Of a DNA stretch of 27,369 nt, positions 6,969 to 15,428 are shown piece after piece. Within the stretch, counting starts at the first letter, position 1. Each line of letters opens with the position of its first letter. The stretch comes from JAGUXG01 sp043798435 (GTDB lineage: Bacteria > UBA9089 > UBA9088 > JAGUXG01). The position numbers were made by a program, and so were the translations under genes. Below the pieces are notes generated by a model that searched no databases, was not told the DNA's origin, and was given only the letters and a program-made list of their open reading frames with translations. The stretch lies in NCBI GenBank assembly GCA_043798435.1, contig JAZDOR010000023.1:1-27369 (forward strand), in the 5' to 3' direction.

Positions 6969-9900
6969 AGCCTGATTGTCTGTCTTCCATTCAATAAAGC
7001 CATTAGTAGCATTCCCTTCTATCTCCTTGACCTGCTGACCATTAAGTTTGTAAATCTTTATGATTGCATAATCTGTCAGTCCAGAAAAGGTAATCTTGCT
7101 ATGGCCTGAACTTTGAATGAAGGGATTGGGATAACACTTTACATTTGAAAGCCCGGAATCAGCATAAGATGGAAGGGCAACAACATAAGTAGAGGTAGAG
7201 AAGGAAGAAAAGGTTATCTTTATCATATCAGTATCTGGATTAACCTCTTTTATCCCAGGGACCATCTCCCACTTTTTATCATTCAACCTATAGACTGCAT
7301 ACTCTAAATCCTTTTCCTCGTCGTCTGAGTCAGTGTCGTTATAAGGAAGGCAGAGCGATATATCTCCATTGGGCTTAAGCTCTTCATTGTCAGAAGAGAG
7401 AACCATGACCTTTCTTGCTGAAGAATACAGAATCTTAAGAATCTTGGGAGATGCGGTAGAGAGGTCAGTTTCTGGAATAGGAATGTCAACGATACACAGG
7501 GTGACTGTCCCAGAAAATCTTCCCTCTGGTATCTCAACTATTGTCTTATTTCCTTGCCCGTCTGTATAATTGATGAAAGAACAAGTATCGCCAGTTACAA
7601 CCTTAACAGAGCTTACAAGCCTTATTCCATCTGAGGAGGCAGAATAAGTCCCCCAGATTCCCCCGCTGTTCTTTGCCCTGACCCTGTAGTAAAAGACCAC
7701 ATCCTTCTTTTTGCCTGAGATCTGTGTCTTGGTTCCTGAGAAAAGACCCAGGGGCACCCAGAATCCCTCCCCTACCCTCTCTTGCAACTCGTATTCGGAA
7801 ATCTCTGACTCTGTATCTGTTGCTGGCTCCCAGTAAACCCAATAGGAATTTGAAGAAGTGGCATCAATATCAGGCATTTCTTCAGTAACAGTGCCAGGTG
7901 AAGACGGTGCAGTAATATCTTGTGTGGCTGTAGCACTTGCCATAGCAGGAAAAGAATAGTTTGGTATCTCGTCAAAGGTAAAGATGCTGTAGAAACAACT
8001 GCTCCCATTGGTCAACCCTTTGTCAACAAAGGTTGTCCCACTTCCTATGTAGACTTCTACTCCTTCACTGATAGTTCCAGGAAAGGTTTCTGTCCCTCGC
8101 TGTATCTTGCAACCTGAAAAGTCAGGGTCAGAAGGGTTTTTCCATTTTAAGGTTATCTTCCCATCCCCTGGCTGTAGATTGAGGTCTGTAACTTCAGCAG
8201 GAGAAGTGGTATCTGTCGGTGTAGCTGTTACTTTCGCTGATAGAGAGTAGTTAGTCGCCTCATCAAAGGAAAAAGCTGCGTAATAATAAGGGATGCTCCG
8301 GGTTAAGCTCCCATCAACAAAGGTGGTTCCACTTCCTACATATACCTCTATGCCATCGTTCACTGAGGATGGGTAGGTGAGGGTTCCCCTTCGTATCTTA
8401 ATGCCAGCAAAGTCAGGGTCAGTTGGATTTTCCCAGTTCAGTGTTATCCTGCTCTCCCCTGGTTCAGCCGTAAGGTTTGTTACTGTTCCTGGAGGTGTTA
8501 TATCTCCTGGCGTTCCCGAGCCACAGACTCCTTTTGAATAATTTGGCACCTCATCAAAGGAAAAGGCTGTATAAAAATAGGTCTCATCTGTCAAGTTTAA
8601 GTCAATAAAATCTGTTCCTGTGCCTGTATAGACAACCGTGCCATCACAGTGAGTGAGAGGATAGGTCCCTTGCTTCCTGAGAATCTTTACCCCGGCAAAA
8701 CAAGAATCAGGCGGGTTTTTCCAGGTGAGCTTAATCTCTTCATCGCCACCTTTGACAGCAAAATTTATTATATCATCAGGGGGTTCTACATCACCTGAGG
8801 AATTGATGACAACCACCTGGTTTGCCAGAAGAGAATCCTTCTTTACCATAGTTCCATCAGAAAATATTACCTCTACGGTGTAGCTTCCTGTTTGCGTGCC
8901 TAACCCAAATAGAAACTCATCGCTTCTCATCTCTCCAAATCTTGCAAAACTCCCATTTGAAATCTTAATTTTTGCTCCGATATAGCAGCCCTTCAACCTC
9001 ACCTTGAGCCACCTTTCATCGTTCTGCTCATTGCGATAGAGCTTGCTTTTTCCTGGATAGACCCCCTTTCCCTCATCAGCAACAAACAGGTCGGTATCCC
9101 CATCTGAATCTACATCTGAAAAGATGGCGGACTTACAGTATCCTTTATACTCTGCCCCAACAACAGATTGCGTAAAGCTCCCTGTTCCATCATTTTCATA
9201 GAATATATTTCCCTTTCTATCATACAAAGCAAGGTATAGGTCCAAATCAGCGTCGTTGTCTATATCAGCAAAAGAGAACCCTTCTAAGGACAAAGAGATG
9301 GGATACGAAGCTCCCTGGGTAAAGCTTCCTGAGCCATCATTTAAGTAAATAGTGATAGAGTTTGTATTCATAAGAAAGCCGTCTAAGTCTAAGTCATTGT
9401 CTAAATCAAAAAAGCCACAGGCACAAGCAGAATTATCTCCCAACTTAGTCCAGGCTGTGAAACTTCCTCCAATATTCTTATACAGGGTATTCTCTCCATC
9501 AAGAACAAGAAGGTCGCTACAACCATCTTTATCTACATCTGCAAATGCCGCCCCATAAGCCGAGGCTGTCCCTAAATTGGCACTGAGGGTGGTATCTTTG
9601 AATACGCCCTCATTTTTGTAAAGTCTGCTCTCTTTGTCAGAGAAAGTAAAGAGGTCCAATTTTCCATCCCTGTCGTAGTCTGCCCAGGCTGCACCGTCTG
9701 CTTCAACACCTTTTAATTGTGCAGAGTCAGTAATATCAGTAAAATTTCCATCACCATCATTTAGATAGAGCTTTGTTTCTGAACCCGTGACAAACGCTTC
9801 CGGATAGCCATCGTCACTTATATCAATTAACTGAGCAAAGCTTCCTTTTGCTGAGGAGAATACGGATGGGGTGACATCAGAAAATTTACCCTTGCCATCG

Positions 9901-10085
9901 CTGCTGTATAGCTTGAGCTTACCATCGGATGTAAGGATGAGAATATCTTCATTCCCATCCAGGTCTACATCAGAAAAGGAGGCAGATAAACACCCAAGGC
10001 TCAATCCAGCCTCATCAGTAATATCTGTAAAACTGGCGGAAAAACCTTGTGTAAAAATAAACAAACCCAAGACTAATTTTTTCAT
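6879..10085 (-). CDS. Secreted FG-GAP/ASPIC/FN3 protein with type IX-like C-terminal sorting domain
   Basis: 1068 residues. A signal peptide (MKKLVLGLFIFTQGFSA) leads into about seven FG-GAP/VCBS repeats, several with DxDxDGxxD-type calcium loops (DVDLDGNED, DYDRDGKLD, DVDKDGCSD, DIDNDADLD, DVDSDGDTD). An ASPIC/UnbV-like segment follows at about 360-425. Three roughly 95-residue FN3-like repeats follow, each with a variant of 'PPGTVTNL...ITLNWENPTDPDFAG...YYYAAFSFDE', and then a further FN3-like domain. The end (about 975-1068) reads NVKCYPNPF...IKIYKLNGQ...GVYIYLIED, the usual form of a C-terminal domain recognised by type IX secretion. It is probably displayed on the surface through the PorV-like neighbour. 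Removing the 10094 element puts its ATG one base after the kinase stop. Confidence 0.87.
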   Translation of the reverse strand: MKKLVLGLFIFTQGFSASFTDITDEAGLSLGCLSASFSDVDLDGNEDILILTSDGKLKLYSSDGKGKFSDVTPSVFSSAKGSFAQLIDISDDGYPEAFVTGSETKLYLNDGDGNFTDITDSAQLKGVEADGAAWADYDRDGKLDLFTFSDKESRLYKNEGVFKDTTLSANLGTASAYGAAFADVDKDGCSDLLVLDGENTLYKNIGGSFTAWTKLGDNSACACGFFDLDNDLDLDGFLMNTNSITIYLNDGSGSFTQGASYPISLSLEGFSFADIDNDADLDLYLALYDRKGNIFYENDGTGSFTQSVVGAEYKGYCKSAIFSDVDSDGDTDLFVADEGKGVYPGKSKLYRNEQNDERWLKVRLKGCYIGAKIKISNGSFARFGEMRSDEFLFGLGTQTGSYTVEVIFSDGTMVKKDSLLANQVVVINSSGDVEPPDDIINFAVKGGDEEIKLTWKNPPDSCFAGVKILRKQGTYPLTHCDGTVVYTGTGTDFIDLNLTDETYFYTAFSFDEVPNYSKGVCGSGTPGDITPPGTVTNLTAEPGESRITLNWENPTDPDFAGIKIRRGTLTYPSSVNDGIEVYVGSGTTFVDGSLTRSIPYYYAAFSFDEATNYSLSAKVTATPTDTTSPAEVTDLNLQPGDGKITLKWKNPSDPDFSGCKIQRGTETFPGTISEGVEVYIGSGTTFVDKGLTNGSSCFYSIFTFDEIPNYSFPAMASATATQDITAPSSPGTVTEEMPDIDATSSNSYWVYWEPATDTESEISEYELQERVGEGFWVPLGLFSGTKTQISGKKKDVVFYYRVRAKNSGGIWGTYSASSDGIRLVSSVKVVTGDTCSFINYTDGQGNKTIVEIPEGRFSGTVTLCIVDIPIPETDLSTASPKILKILYSSARKVMVLSSDNEELKPNGDISLCLPYNDTDSDDEEKDLEYAVYRLNDKKWEMVPGIKEVNPDTDMIKITFSSFSTSTYVVALPSYADSGLSNVKCYPNPFIQSSGHSKITFSGLTDYAIIKIYKLNGQQVKEIEGNATNGFIEWKTDNQAGKPLASGVYIYLIEDNKGGKATGKMAIIR

Positions 10086-10093
10086 CTTAAAAC

Positions 10094-10255
10094 TTAACCG
10101 TTCAGCCTATCTATTAAAGAGTGTAAGAAGGGGGATAAGAAGATAATGGGGATATGGAGATTATTCATTTTTAATTCTTAATTTTTAATTCAAAATTTAT
10201 CCCCTTATCTCCATAATCTCAATATCCCCTTTTCTTACACTATCTGAACGCTTAC
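10094..10255 (+). mobile_element. MITE-like element, family B copy 1
   Basis: 162 bp, flanked by perfect 8-bp duplications CTTAAAAC (10086-10093 and 10256-10263). The ends are TTAACCGTTCAG (first base changed) and, reverse-complemented, GTAAGCGTTCAG, each followed within about 20 bases by GTGTAAGAA and GGGGATA. The core is a hairpin of GGGGATAAGGAGAT-type words around an AT-rich loop. The right target copy contains the stop codon of the kinase gene (10257-10259). Confidence 0.88.
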
Positions 10256-10256
10256 C

Positions 10257-10976
10257 TTAAAACTTATGATAATACTGCCTGAGCATCTTTGGAATGAAGG
10301 ATTCGGTCTTTGTAAGAATAAACCCTGAGACCTTAGCCTTAGCATTATCCAGGAGATAGCGAGTATGCAAGACAGCATCTTTTTGTGTCTTAAGGGCGGC
10401 AACCACCAATATTACACCATCGGATGCACCACCCAATATTCCAGCATCTGTATAGCTTATTACTGGTGGTGAATCCAGGATAAGATAGTCATACTGGCTT
10501 TGCCATCCCTTTATAAGCACCTTCATTTCAGAAGAGCTGAGCAACTCAGAGGGATTTGAAACCCTTCTTCCTGCAGGAAGCACAGACAAATTTTCTATTA
10601 TCTTTGCCTGAACATCCCTATTTCCTAAGAGCATATCCGTAAGACCTGGTTCTGAGTTTATATCAAGAAAGCTGTGGACCTGTGGGTCCCTCAGGTTTGA
10701 GTCTATGAGAAGCACCTTGAGGTCAGGCTCTTTGGCTAAAGTTAGAGCTAAGTTTATGGCTGTAATGGTCTTTCCTTCTCTAAAGAGGGCACTTGTTATG
10801 ACCAATGTCAAACCAGAAGATTTCTTCAGGCCGAAGATATTTGTCCTTAAGGCACGATACTCTTCAGAGATGTGAGCATCGGGATTATGGGAGGCGACAA
10901 TCCGTTTATCTATTCCTCCTTCATTAACATTAACCATATAAGGAAGGTTTATCTGATTTAATCTGTTTTTTTTCAT
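10257..10976 (-). CDS. CpsD/CapB-like BY-kinase domain, exopolysaccharide synthesis
   Basis: 239 residues of the MinD-like bacterial tyrosine kinase fold that normally works with a Wzz/GumC membrane partner. The Walker A region is unusual, ALFREGKT rather than the common 'PGEGKT/S'. The Walker A' is LLIDSNLRDP where the family has DxDxR, so the second Asp is Asn. Walker B is YLILDSPPV. The tail has only two adjacent tyrosines (RQYYHKF), not the usual tyrosine cluster. Kinase activity is therefore doubtful; it may only bind nucleotide and regulate chain length. Its start overlaps the end of the chain-length gene by four bases. Confidence 0.82.
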   Translation of the reverse strand: MKKNRLNQINLPYMVNVNEGGIDKRIVASHNPDAHISEEYRALRTNIFGLKKSSGLTLVITSALFREGKTITAINLALTLAKEPDLKVLLIDSNLRDPQVHSFLDINSEPGLTDMLLGNRDVQAKIIENLSVLPAGRRVSNPSELLSSSEMKVLIKGWQSQYDYLILDSPPVISYTDAGILGGASDGVILVVAALKTQKDAVLHTRYLLDNAKAKVSGFILTKTESFIPKMLRQYYHKF

Positions 10977-12505
10977 ATTAACCTTGTGATAAGGACTATC
11001 AATGCTATAGTCAAGATAAATAGGGTGGTGCTCAAAATAAAGACCCTTCTTCTGCTGCGCCTTGTTTCTGCCACCTCTTGCTGGGTTATGATTCGAGATA
11101 TTGAGCCTAAGGCAGGAAACCCTAAGTTAATTCTTGCCTCTTCAACCTTACGGAAGGAGTGGTCACTATACTCCGCTAAGAAGACTGCTGCTATTCCTAA
11201 CCCTATGCCCATTACCAACCCCAAGAATATAATCTGGATCTTCTTTGGCTTTATAGGAGAAAAGGGAACCCTGGCAGGATCGATCACCCTGAATCTCTTT
11301 CCCTTTTCACTCGTATCCAATCTTTTAGAGATATTTGTTGACTCTAACCTTTCCAGCAACATACTATGTATTTTCTTGTTCACATCGCTATCTCTGGTTA
11401 ACTGCACAAGCTCTTTCTCTTCCTTTGGAACATTTCCTGCCTTTTGTTGGCATTCATGTATCAGTCTCAACAACTCCTTCTTTCTTGCCTCCAATCCATC
11501 AATTTTTATCTCTATGTCACTTAACTTCTCATTTATACTCTGATAAGATGGGTCAGCCTCCACTTTCTCATTGGCAGTCGTTTTCTCCTTCTCACAAAGA
11601 AGCCTCTTTTCTACCTCCCCCATCTCATTTTTTATGGCAACCACTAAAGGATGCTCTTCTGTGCACTTCTTTGCCTTAAGCTCAGTCAATTTGATTTGAA
11701 GCTCAAATAATTTAGAGTTCAGTAGTTTAATTACTGGATTTGCCTCTTCAATCTCTGCTAAGATAAACTCCTTCTGCTTTACAATCTGATTTTTGAGTGA
11801 TTCACCTTTTTTTCTTGCCTCCTCTAAATTCAACTCAGTCTCAAGAAGTGTTGTCTGAAATCCAATCAGCTGTGTTATACTTACATTTGTCTCCCCGGGC
11901 AGTTCTTCTAAATGAGTCTCCTTAAATCTTTGCAGGGCTCCTTCTGAATCTTCCAATTTCTTCTGATATATCCCTACCTGACCTTCAATAAACTCAACTG
12001 CCTCATCAGCTTCAGACTCTTTTTGGGAGATGTCTTGTTGAACAAAGAGATGTGCCACAGTATTAGCAATTAATTGAGCTCTCTTTGCGTCTCTATCCTC
12101 GCAGGAGACATGAATGATCTGTGGACTGCTCATTCCAATCTGGATGCTCTTCCCAATAGATAAGATTAACCTTTCCAGGTCCTCTTCATTCTTTACCCCC
12201 CTGTCTAAGTTGAGGGTTTCTACCACCTCCTGTAAGCGAACCCAGGTAAGAATCTGTCGCCGTAGACTTTCCAACTCTTCCTTATACTCACCAGAAGAAC
12301 GAGGAAGGGATGGCTTGACCAAAGGATTAAGGGACCCTTGTTCTTCCTTAAAGAGAATAGCTGTTGTGCAGTAGATCCTGGGAAGAAAGAAACTTCCTAT
12401 AGTTGCTACCGAGAAGATGAGAAGAAATGGCAGAAAGAAAAACCATTTTCTCCTACAGAAGGCTTCTATATAATCCCATATACTAAGCTGAATATTTTCT
12501 TCCAT
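10973..12505 (-). CDS. GumC/Wzz-like polysaccharide chain-length determinant / co-polymerase
   Basis: 510 residues. An N-terminal membrane helix at about 17-40 (WFFFLPFLLIFSVATIGSFF) is followed by a long periplasmic part with coiled-coil stretches at about 170-350. The proline-rich segment DPARVPFSPIKPKK precedes the C-terminal membrane helix at about 428-445. A further hydrophobic helix lies at the very end (FILSTTLFILTIALIVLI). This is the layout of Wzc/GumC/EpsB inner-membrane proteins, which set polymer length and join the Wza channel. The partner kinase is a separate gene overlapping by four bases, as in two-gene CapA/CapB systems. An inserted family B repeat separates it from the upstream wza-like gene. 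Confidence 0.87.
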   Translation of the reverse strand: MEENIQLSIWDYIEAFCRRKWFFFLPFLLIFSVATIGSFFLPRIYCTTAILFKEEQGSLNPLVKPSLPRSSGEYKEELESLRRQILTWVRLQEVVETLNLDRGVKNEEDLERLILSIGKSIQIGMSSPQIIHVSCEDRDAKRAQLIANTVAHLFVQQDISQKESEADEAVEFIEGQVGIYQKKLEDSEGALQRFKETHLEELPGETNVSITQLIGFQTTLLETELNLEEARKKGESLKNQIVKQKEFILAEIEEANPVIKLLNSKLFELQIKLTELKAKKCTEEHPLVVAIKNEMGEVEKRLLCEKEKTTANEKVEADPSYQSINEKLSDIEIKIDGLEARKKELLRLIHECQQKAGNVPKEEKELVQLTRDSDVNKKIHSMLLERLESTNISKRLDTSEKGKRFRVIDPARVPFSPIKPKKIQIIFLGLVMGIGLGIAAVFLAEYSDHSFRKVEEARINLGFPALGSISRIITQQEVAETRRSRRRVFILSTTLFILTIALIVLITRLI

Positions 12506-12525
12506 CTAATCTCCACAACACTTTA

Positions 12526-12670
12526 AGGAGTGTAAGAAGGGGGATAAGGAGATATAGGGGATATGGAGATTATTCATTTTTAATTTTTAATTCTTAATTC
12601 AAAATTTTATCCCATCTCCTTATCTCCATAATCCCCACATCCCCTTTTCTTACACTACCTGAACGGTTAC
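12526..12670 (+). mobile_element. MITE-like element, family B copy 2, left end lost
   Basis: The sequence from GGAGTGTAAGAAGGGGGATAAGG to the right tip, GAACGGTTAC at 12661-12670, matches the elements at 10094 and 21085. The leftmost 20 or so bases, including the GTAAxCGTTCAG tip, are absent, and no flanking duplication can be paired. It fills the gap between the GumC-like start (12505) and the Wza-like stop (12678). Confidence 0.8.
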
Positions 12671-12677
12671 ATAGTTA

Positions 12678-13820
12678 TTAATTTCCTGATAGGTTGCCAA
12701 ACAACTGATCAAGAAAAAGGGCTTTTGCTATGGGTGATGTTATCTTCTCTATCTTATCAACAATCTTGCTTGGAATGTCAGCTGGAATGTAGAGGGTATC
12801 ATCTGAATACAGCTTAATATCACTCTCTTTATCCCCTTTGTATAAAATCCTGGATATATCTATTATCTCAACCTTACCTTTAGAGTTGCACCTGATCAAC
12901 CGCGCCCTTTTTAAGGCAGCCTTTTTGGTTGGCAGACCTGCCAAATATAGAGCCTCACTCAAGGTTATTGCATTCTTCTTCAAAGCATATCTACCAGGTC
13001 TTGCCACCTCACCCAGGAGACTGACATATTTACTTCTATATTCTATAATTGTGATCAAAACATTTGGGTCATCTATAAACTTACTCACCATACCCTGTAT
13101 CTCATCTTTTAACTGCTCCTTTGTCAATCCCTCTGCCTTAACATCACCAAAGAGAGAAAAAGGAATATTGCCCAGAGGATCAATAACAACCCTGGTACTA
13201 AATTCAGGGTGTTCCCAGATGATAATCTCCATCACATCTTCAGGACCAAGAAGATACACCCCCTCTCCTTCACCCTCTTTTTCAGAAACAACCTCTTTTT
13301 CTTTTTCAGCCCCTACTCCTGCTTTTTCAGCCCCTACTTTTGCTTTTTGCTTCTTTTCAGCCTCTACTCCTGCCTTTTGCTCCTTTTCAGCTTTTACATT
13401 TGTTTTTTGCTCTTCTTTAGCCTTAGCTTTGTTGACAGAAGGATTTTTGATATCTAAAATAAGCTCACTGCCTTTTTTTGTAACCTCAAATGGCAATAAT
13501 TCGGTGACACCAATTCTTATTTTGGTAATTTCAAGCTTCTCCTCATACAAAGATTGAATATTATCAATCACACCCTTCTTTACCTCCATCTGATGAGGAG
13601 ACCATCCATCAACGGTATTATAAAGATATAAGACGATAAAGCCAAATTCAGGGAGAGAAAAAGAGGTATAGTTTTCAAGCGGTTTATCAGTAACCACAAT
13701 CACCCTGTCTACATCTTGTGTAGTCTCCACCTTGACATCAGTCAAAACAGCCTTGTTTTGTATCTGCTGGGCTGAAAGTATACCAGAAAAAAATGCTATC
13801 GTAATTATGAGTCTTCCCAT
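12678..13820 (-). CDS. Wza/GumB-like polysaccharide export protein with N-terminal AMIN domain
   Basis: 380 residues. A signal peptide (cut after about 'FFSGILSA') precedes an AMIN-like domain (about 25-125: VLTDVKVETTQDVDRVIVVT ... LILDIKNP), which in other proteins targets peptidoglycan or the septum. Next is a Lys/Glu/Ala-rich linker of short repeats at about 130-185 (KAEKEQKAGVEAEKKQKAKV). The polysaccharide export motif follows (YLLGPEDVMEIIIWEHPEFS ... VIDPLGNIPF), then an SLBB domain (YVSLLGEVARPGRYAL). There is no lipobox cysteine, unlike classical Wza. The role is the outer-membrane/periplasmic conduit for the polymer. Its start overlaps the end of the EpsI-like gene by 16 bases. Confidence 0.87.
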   Translation of the reverse strand: MGRLIITIAFFSGILSAQQIQNKAVLTDVKVETTQDVDRVIVVTDKPLENYTSFSLPEFGFIVLYLYNTVDGWSPHQMEVKKGVIDNIQSLYEEKLEITKIRIGVTELLPFEVTKKGSELILDIKNPSVNKAKAKEEQKTNVKAEKEQKAGVEAEKKQKAKVGAEKAGVGAEKEKEVVSEKEGEGEGVYLLGPEDVMEIIIWEHPEFSTRVVIDPLGNIPFSLFGDVKAEGLTKEQLKDEIQGMVSKFIDDPNVLITIIEYRSKYVSLLGEVARPGRYALKKNAITLSEALYLAGLPTKKAALKRARLIRCNSKGKVEIIDISRILYKGDKESDIKLYSDDTLYIPADIPSKIVDKIEKITSPIAKALFLDQLFGNLSGN

Positions 13821-14437
13821 AAATAACCCCGTAGATGAGGAAGAAGCTCCTTAATAAATGCCTTGCTTCTTTCTAATGCTTTATCCTCGTTTCCTCTTTT
13901 TACTGAAGTAGAGACCTTAAGCAGACCTCCCTCAAACCTTCGATGTATCAACTTGTCCCAGCCTAAATATAACTGTTGCAAGTAGTAATTTGGAGTAGTT
14001 CTTCTTTTAGCTGTATACCAGAAAAGGAAGAGCTCATCACTTTCTGCCTCCCTCTTTCCATACAGCTTTTTGACCCTTAATTCCCCTGTATCTATTAGAA
14101 TCCTTTCAATACCCTGGTCTATAAGCTGAAGACCAGAGCCCCTCAAACAGACCTCAGGCAGATGGAAAGCCTCTGTGTTGCTATCGCTGTAAACTATACT
14201 GAGATAGACTGTTTCTCCAGAGGGATTGGCATACACTCGAGAAAGAATAGCCTTTGTCTCCAATATCTTGTAGGTGAGATCATCTATTGGCAATTCCTTA
14301 GCCATTTTCCAGGAGCCAATCTCTACAGGAAAGCCTTTTAGTTTCCCCTCCTTAGATTCTTTAACAGGAGAAGAAAGAGGGATGACACATAAGAGGGTTA
14401 CAATCAAAAAGGATATTACTATTATTGCTCTCTGCAT
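13805..14437 (-). CDS. EpsI-family exosortase-associated protein
   Basis: 210 residues from ATG 14437. The frame is open to 14596, but that part overlaps the exosortase gene and is unlikely to be used. An N-terminal membrane helix (AIIVISFLIVTLLCVIPL) precedes the EpsI core: FPVEIGSWKM, then HLPEVCLRGSGLQLIDQ (about 110-126), then FLFWYTAKRRTTPNYYLQQL. This protein class is encoded next to, or fused to, exosortases and helps EPS export in exosortase systems. No good ribosome binding site precedes the chosen start, so the exact start is less certain than the identity. Confidence 0.82.
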   Translation of the reverse strand: MQRAIIVISFLIVTLLCVIPLSSPVKESKEGKLKGFPVEIGSWKMAKELPIDDLTYKILETKAILSRVYANPSGETVYLSIVYSDSNTEAFHLPEVCLRGSGLQLIDQGIERILIDTGELRVKKLYGKREAESDELFLFWYTAKRRTTPNYYLQQLYLGWDKLIHRRFEGGLLKVSTSVKRGNEDKALERSKAFIKELLPHLRGYLWEDS

Positions 14438-14516
14438 TAATTTAATTATAATGCCAATTAAAAGAAAGGACAAGAAAAATCGGTATCTGTTTAGGTGTTC
14501 AAAAAGGGTTAAACAC

Positions 14517-15338
14517 TCAAGTTTGCTCTTTAGGTGCAAGAAGATTTCCAATCCACAGCAATCCCCAGAAGGCAACAACAAAGACAGATAAACCACAGAT
14601 GGTGTGAAGAGGTTCGCTTACCGCTACTTCAGAGCCATAGATATAGGCAATAAAAATAAGAAAGAGTAGCCTTAAGAGGTTTGAGATGATTGTAAGAGGA
14701 ATGACCAAAAGGAGGAGGATGAGGCTTTTAATAAGGGATGTGCGGAGAAAATAGGCAAAGAGTGTGGCCATAGCCGTTAAAGAGATGAGAGACCTTAGCC
14801 CACTGCAAGCATATCCAACAGTAAGAGAGGTATTGGGAAGGATGATGTCTGAACCTACCTGAACTGCAGGAATAGCTACTGCCTTAGCTACCATTACAGA
14901 AAGTGTAGTTGCCCAAAGTTTCATATTAAAGGCTAAAGCTATCGTGAATCCAGAGGGTAGCGGGATAGCAAAGATAAGGAAGAGGATGGGAAAAGATAGT
15001 TCTCTGGTGATTTTACCTCCAAAGAAATATAGGACCAGACCAAAGATGACAGCTATTAAAGAAAAGCCTGAGAGAAAGTTTATCTTAAGAAAGAGGCTAA
15101 AGATATGAATAAAAAGTCCAGCCAAAAAGAGGACCAATCCCCATTTAGAAGAGATAACAGGCAAAGCCTTTAGCTTCTCCTTCTTCTGCCAGATTAGAAA
15201 TAGACAGATAAAAGGGAGCAGAAATCCATGGGTATAATAAGATTCTGGCTCTAAAAACCTCTCTTTCATCCAGAAAAGTGTTGGATAATAGCAGGCAATA
15301 ACAAGCCCGACAATCAAAAATGATAATAGTTTAGCCAT
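14517..15338 (-). CDS. Exosortase (EpsH/Xrt family) transmembrane cysteine transpeptidase
   Basis: 273 residues with about eight membrane helices. The three residues expected for catalysis are present: Cys178 in GYACSGLRSL, Arg223 in ISNLLRLL and His245 in SEPLHTICGL. Exosortases cleave and attach proteins bearing PEP-CTERM-like tails, and they accompany EPS loci, as here. No PEP-CTERM protein is visible in this window; the secreted FG-GAP protein carries a different, type IX-like tail. The gene is followed 79 bases later by the EpsI-like gene, which supports the call. Confidence 0.9.
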   Translation of the reverse strand: MAKLLSFLIVGLVIACYYPTLFWMKERFLEPESYYTHGFLLPFICLFLIWQKKEKLKALPVISSKWGLVLFLAGLFIHIFSLFLKINFLSGFSLIAVIFGLVLYFFGGKITRELSFPILFLIFAIPLPSGFTIALAFNMKLWATTLSVMVAKAVAIPAVQVGSDIILPNTSLTVGYACSGLRSLISLTAMATLFAYFLRTSLIKSLILLLLVIPLTIISNLLRLLFLIFIAYIYGSEVAVSEPLHTICGLSVFVVAFWGLLWIGNLLAPKEQT

Positions 15339-15339
15339 C

Positions 15340-15413
15340 TGAAATGATAAATGCTAATTTTGCAATTTGCAATGAATTTAGAATTTATCCCCTTATCTCC
15401 TTAATCTCTATAT
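15340..15413 (+). repeat. Repeat debris: 40-bp repeat plus half of a family B core
   Basis: 15340-15379 is the exact reverse complement of 5573-5612. From about 15382 to 15413 the sequence ATTTATCCCCTTATCTCC and what follows match the right half of the family B core; the left half and the tips are missing. It fills the gap between the exosortase and TPR-lipoprotein genes. Confidence 0.65.
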
Positions 15414-15428
15414 TTGCTTCAAAGGGTA

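Noticed and set aside
10986..11543. 185-codon open frame opposite the GumC-like gene
   Set aside because: It is antisense to a well-supported coding region, has no ribosome binding site and no recognisable motif.
12838..13557. 239-codon open frame on the plus strand opposite the Wza-like gene
   Set aside because: It is antisense to a well-supported gene and partly an artefact of the Lys/Glu-rich repeat, which reads as Phe/Ser-rich on the other strand.
14438..14596. 53-codon upstream extension of the EpsI-like gene
   Set aside because: It overlaps the exosortase coding end by 80 bases and lacks family similarity. ATG 14437 gives a proper membrane anchor.
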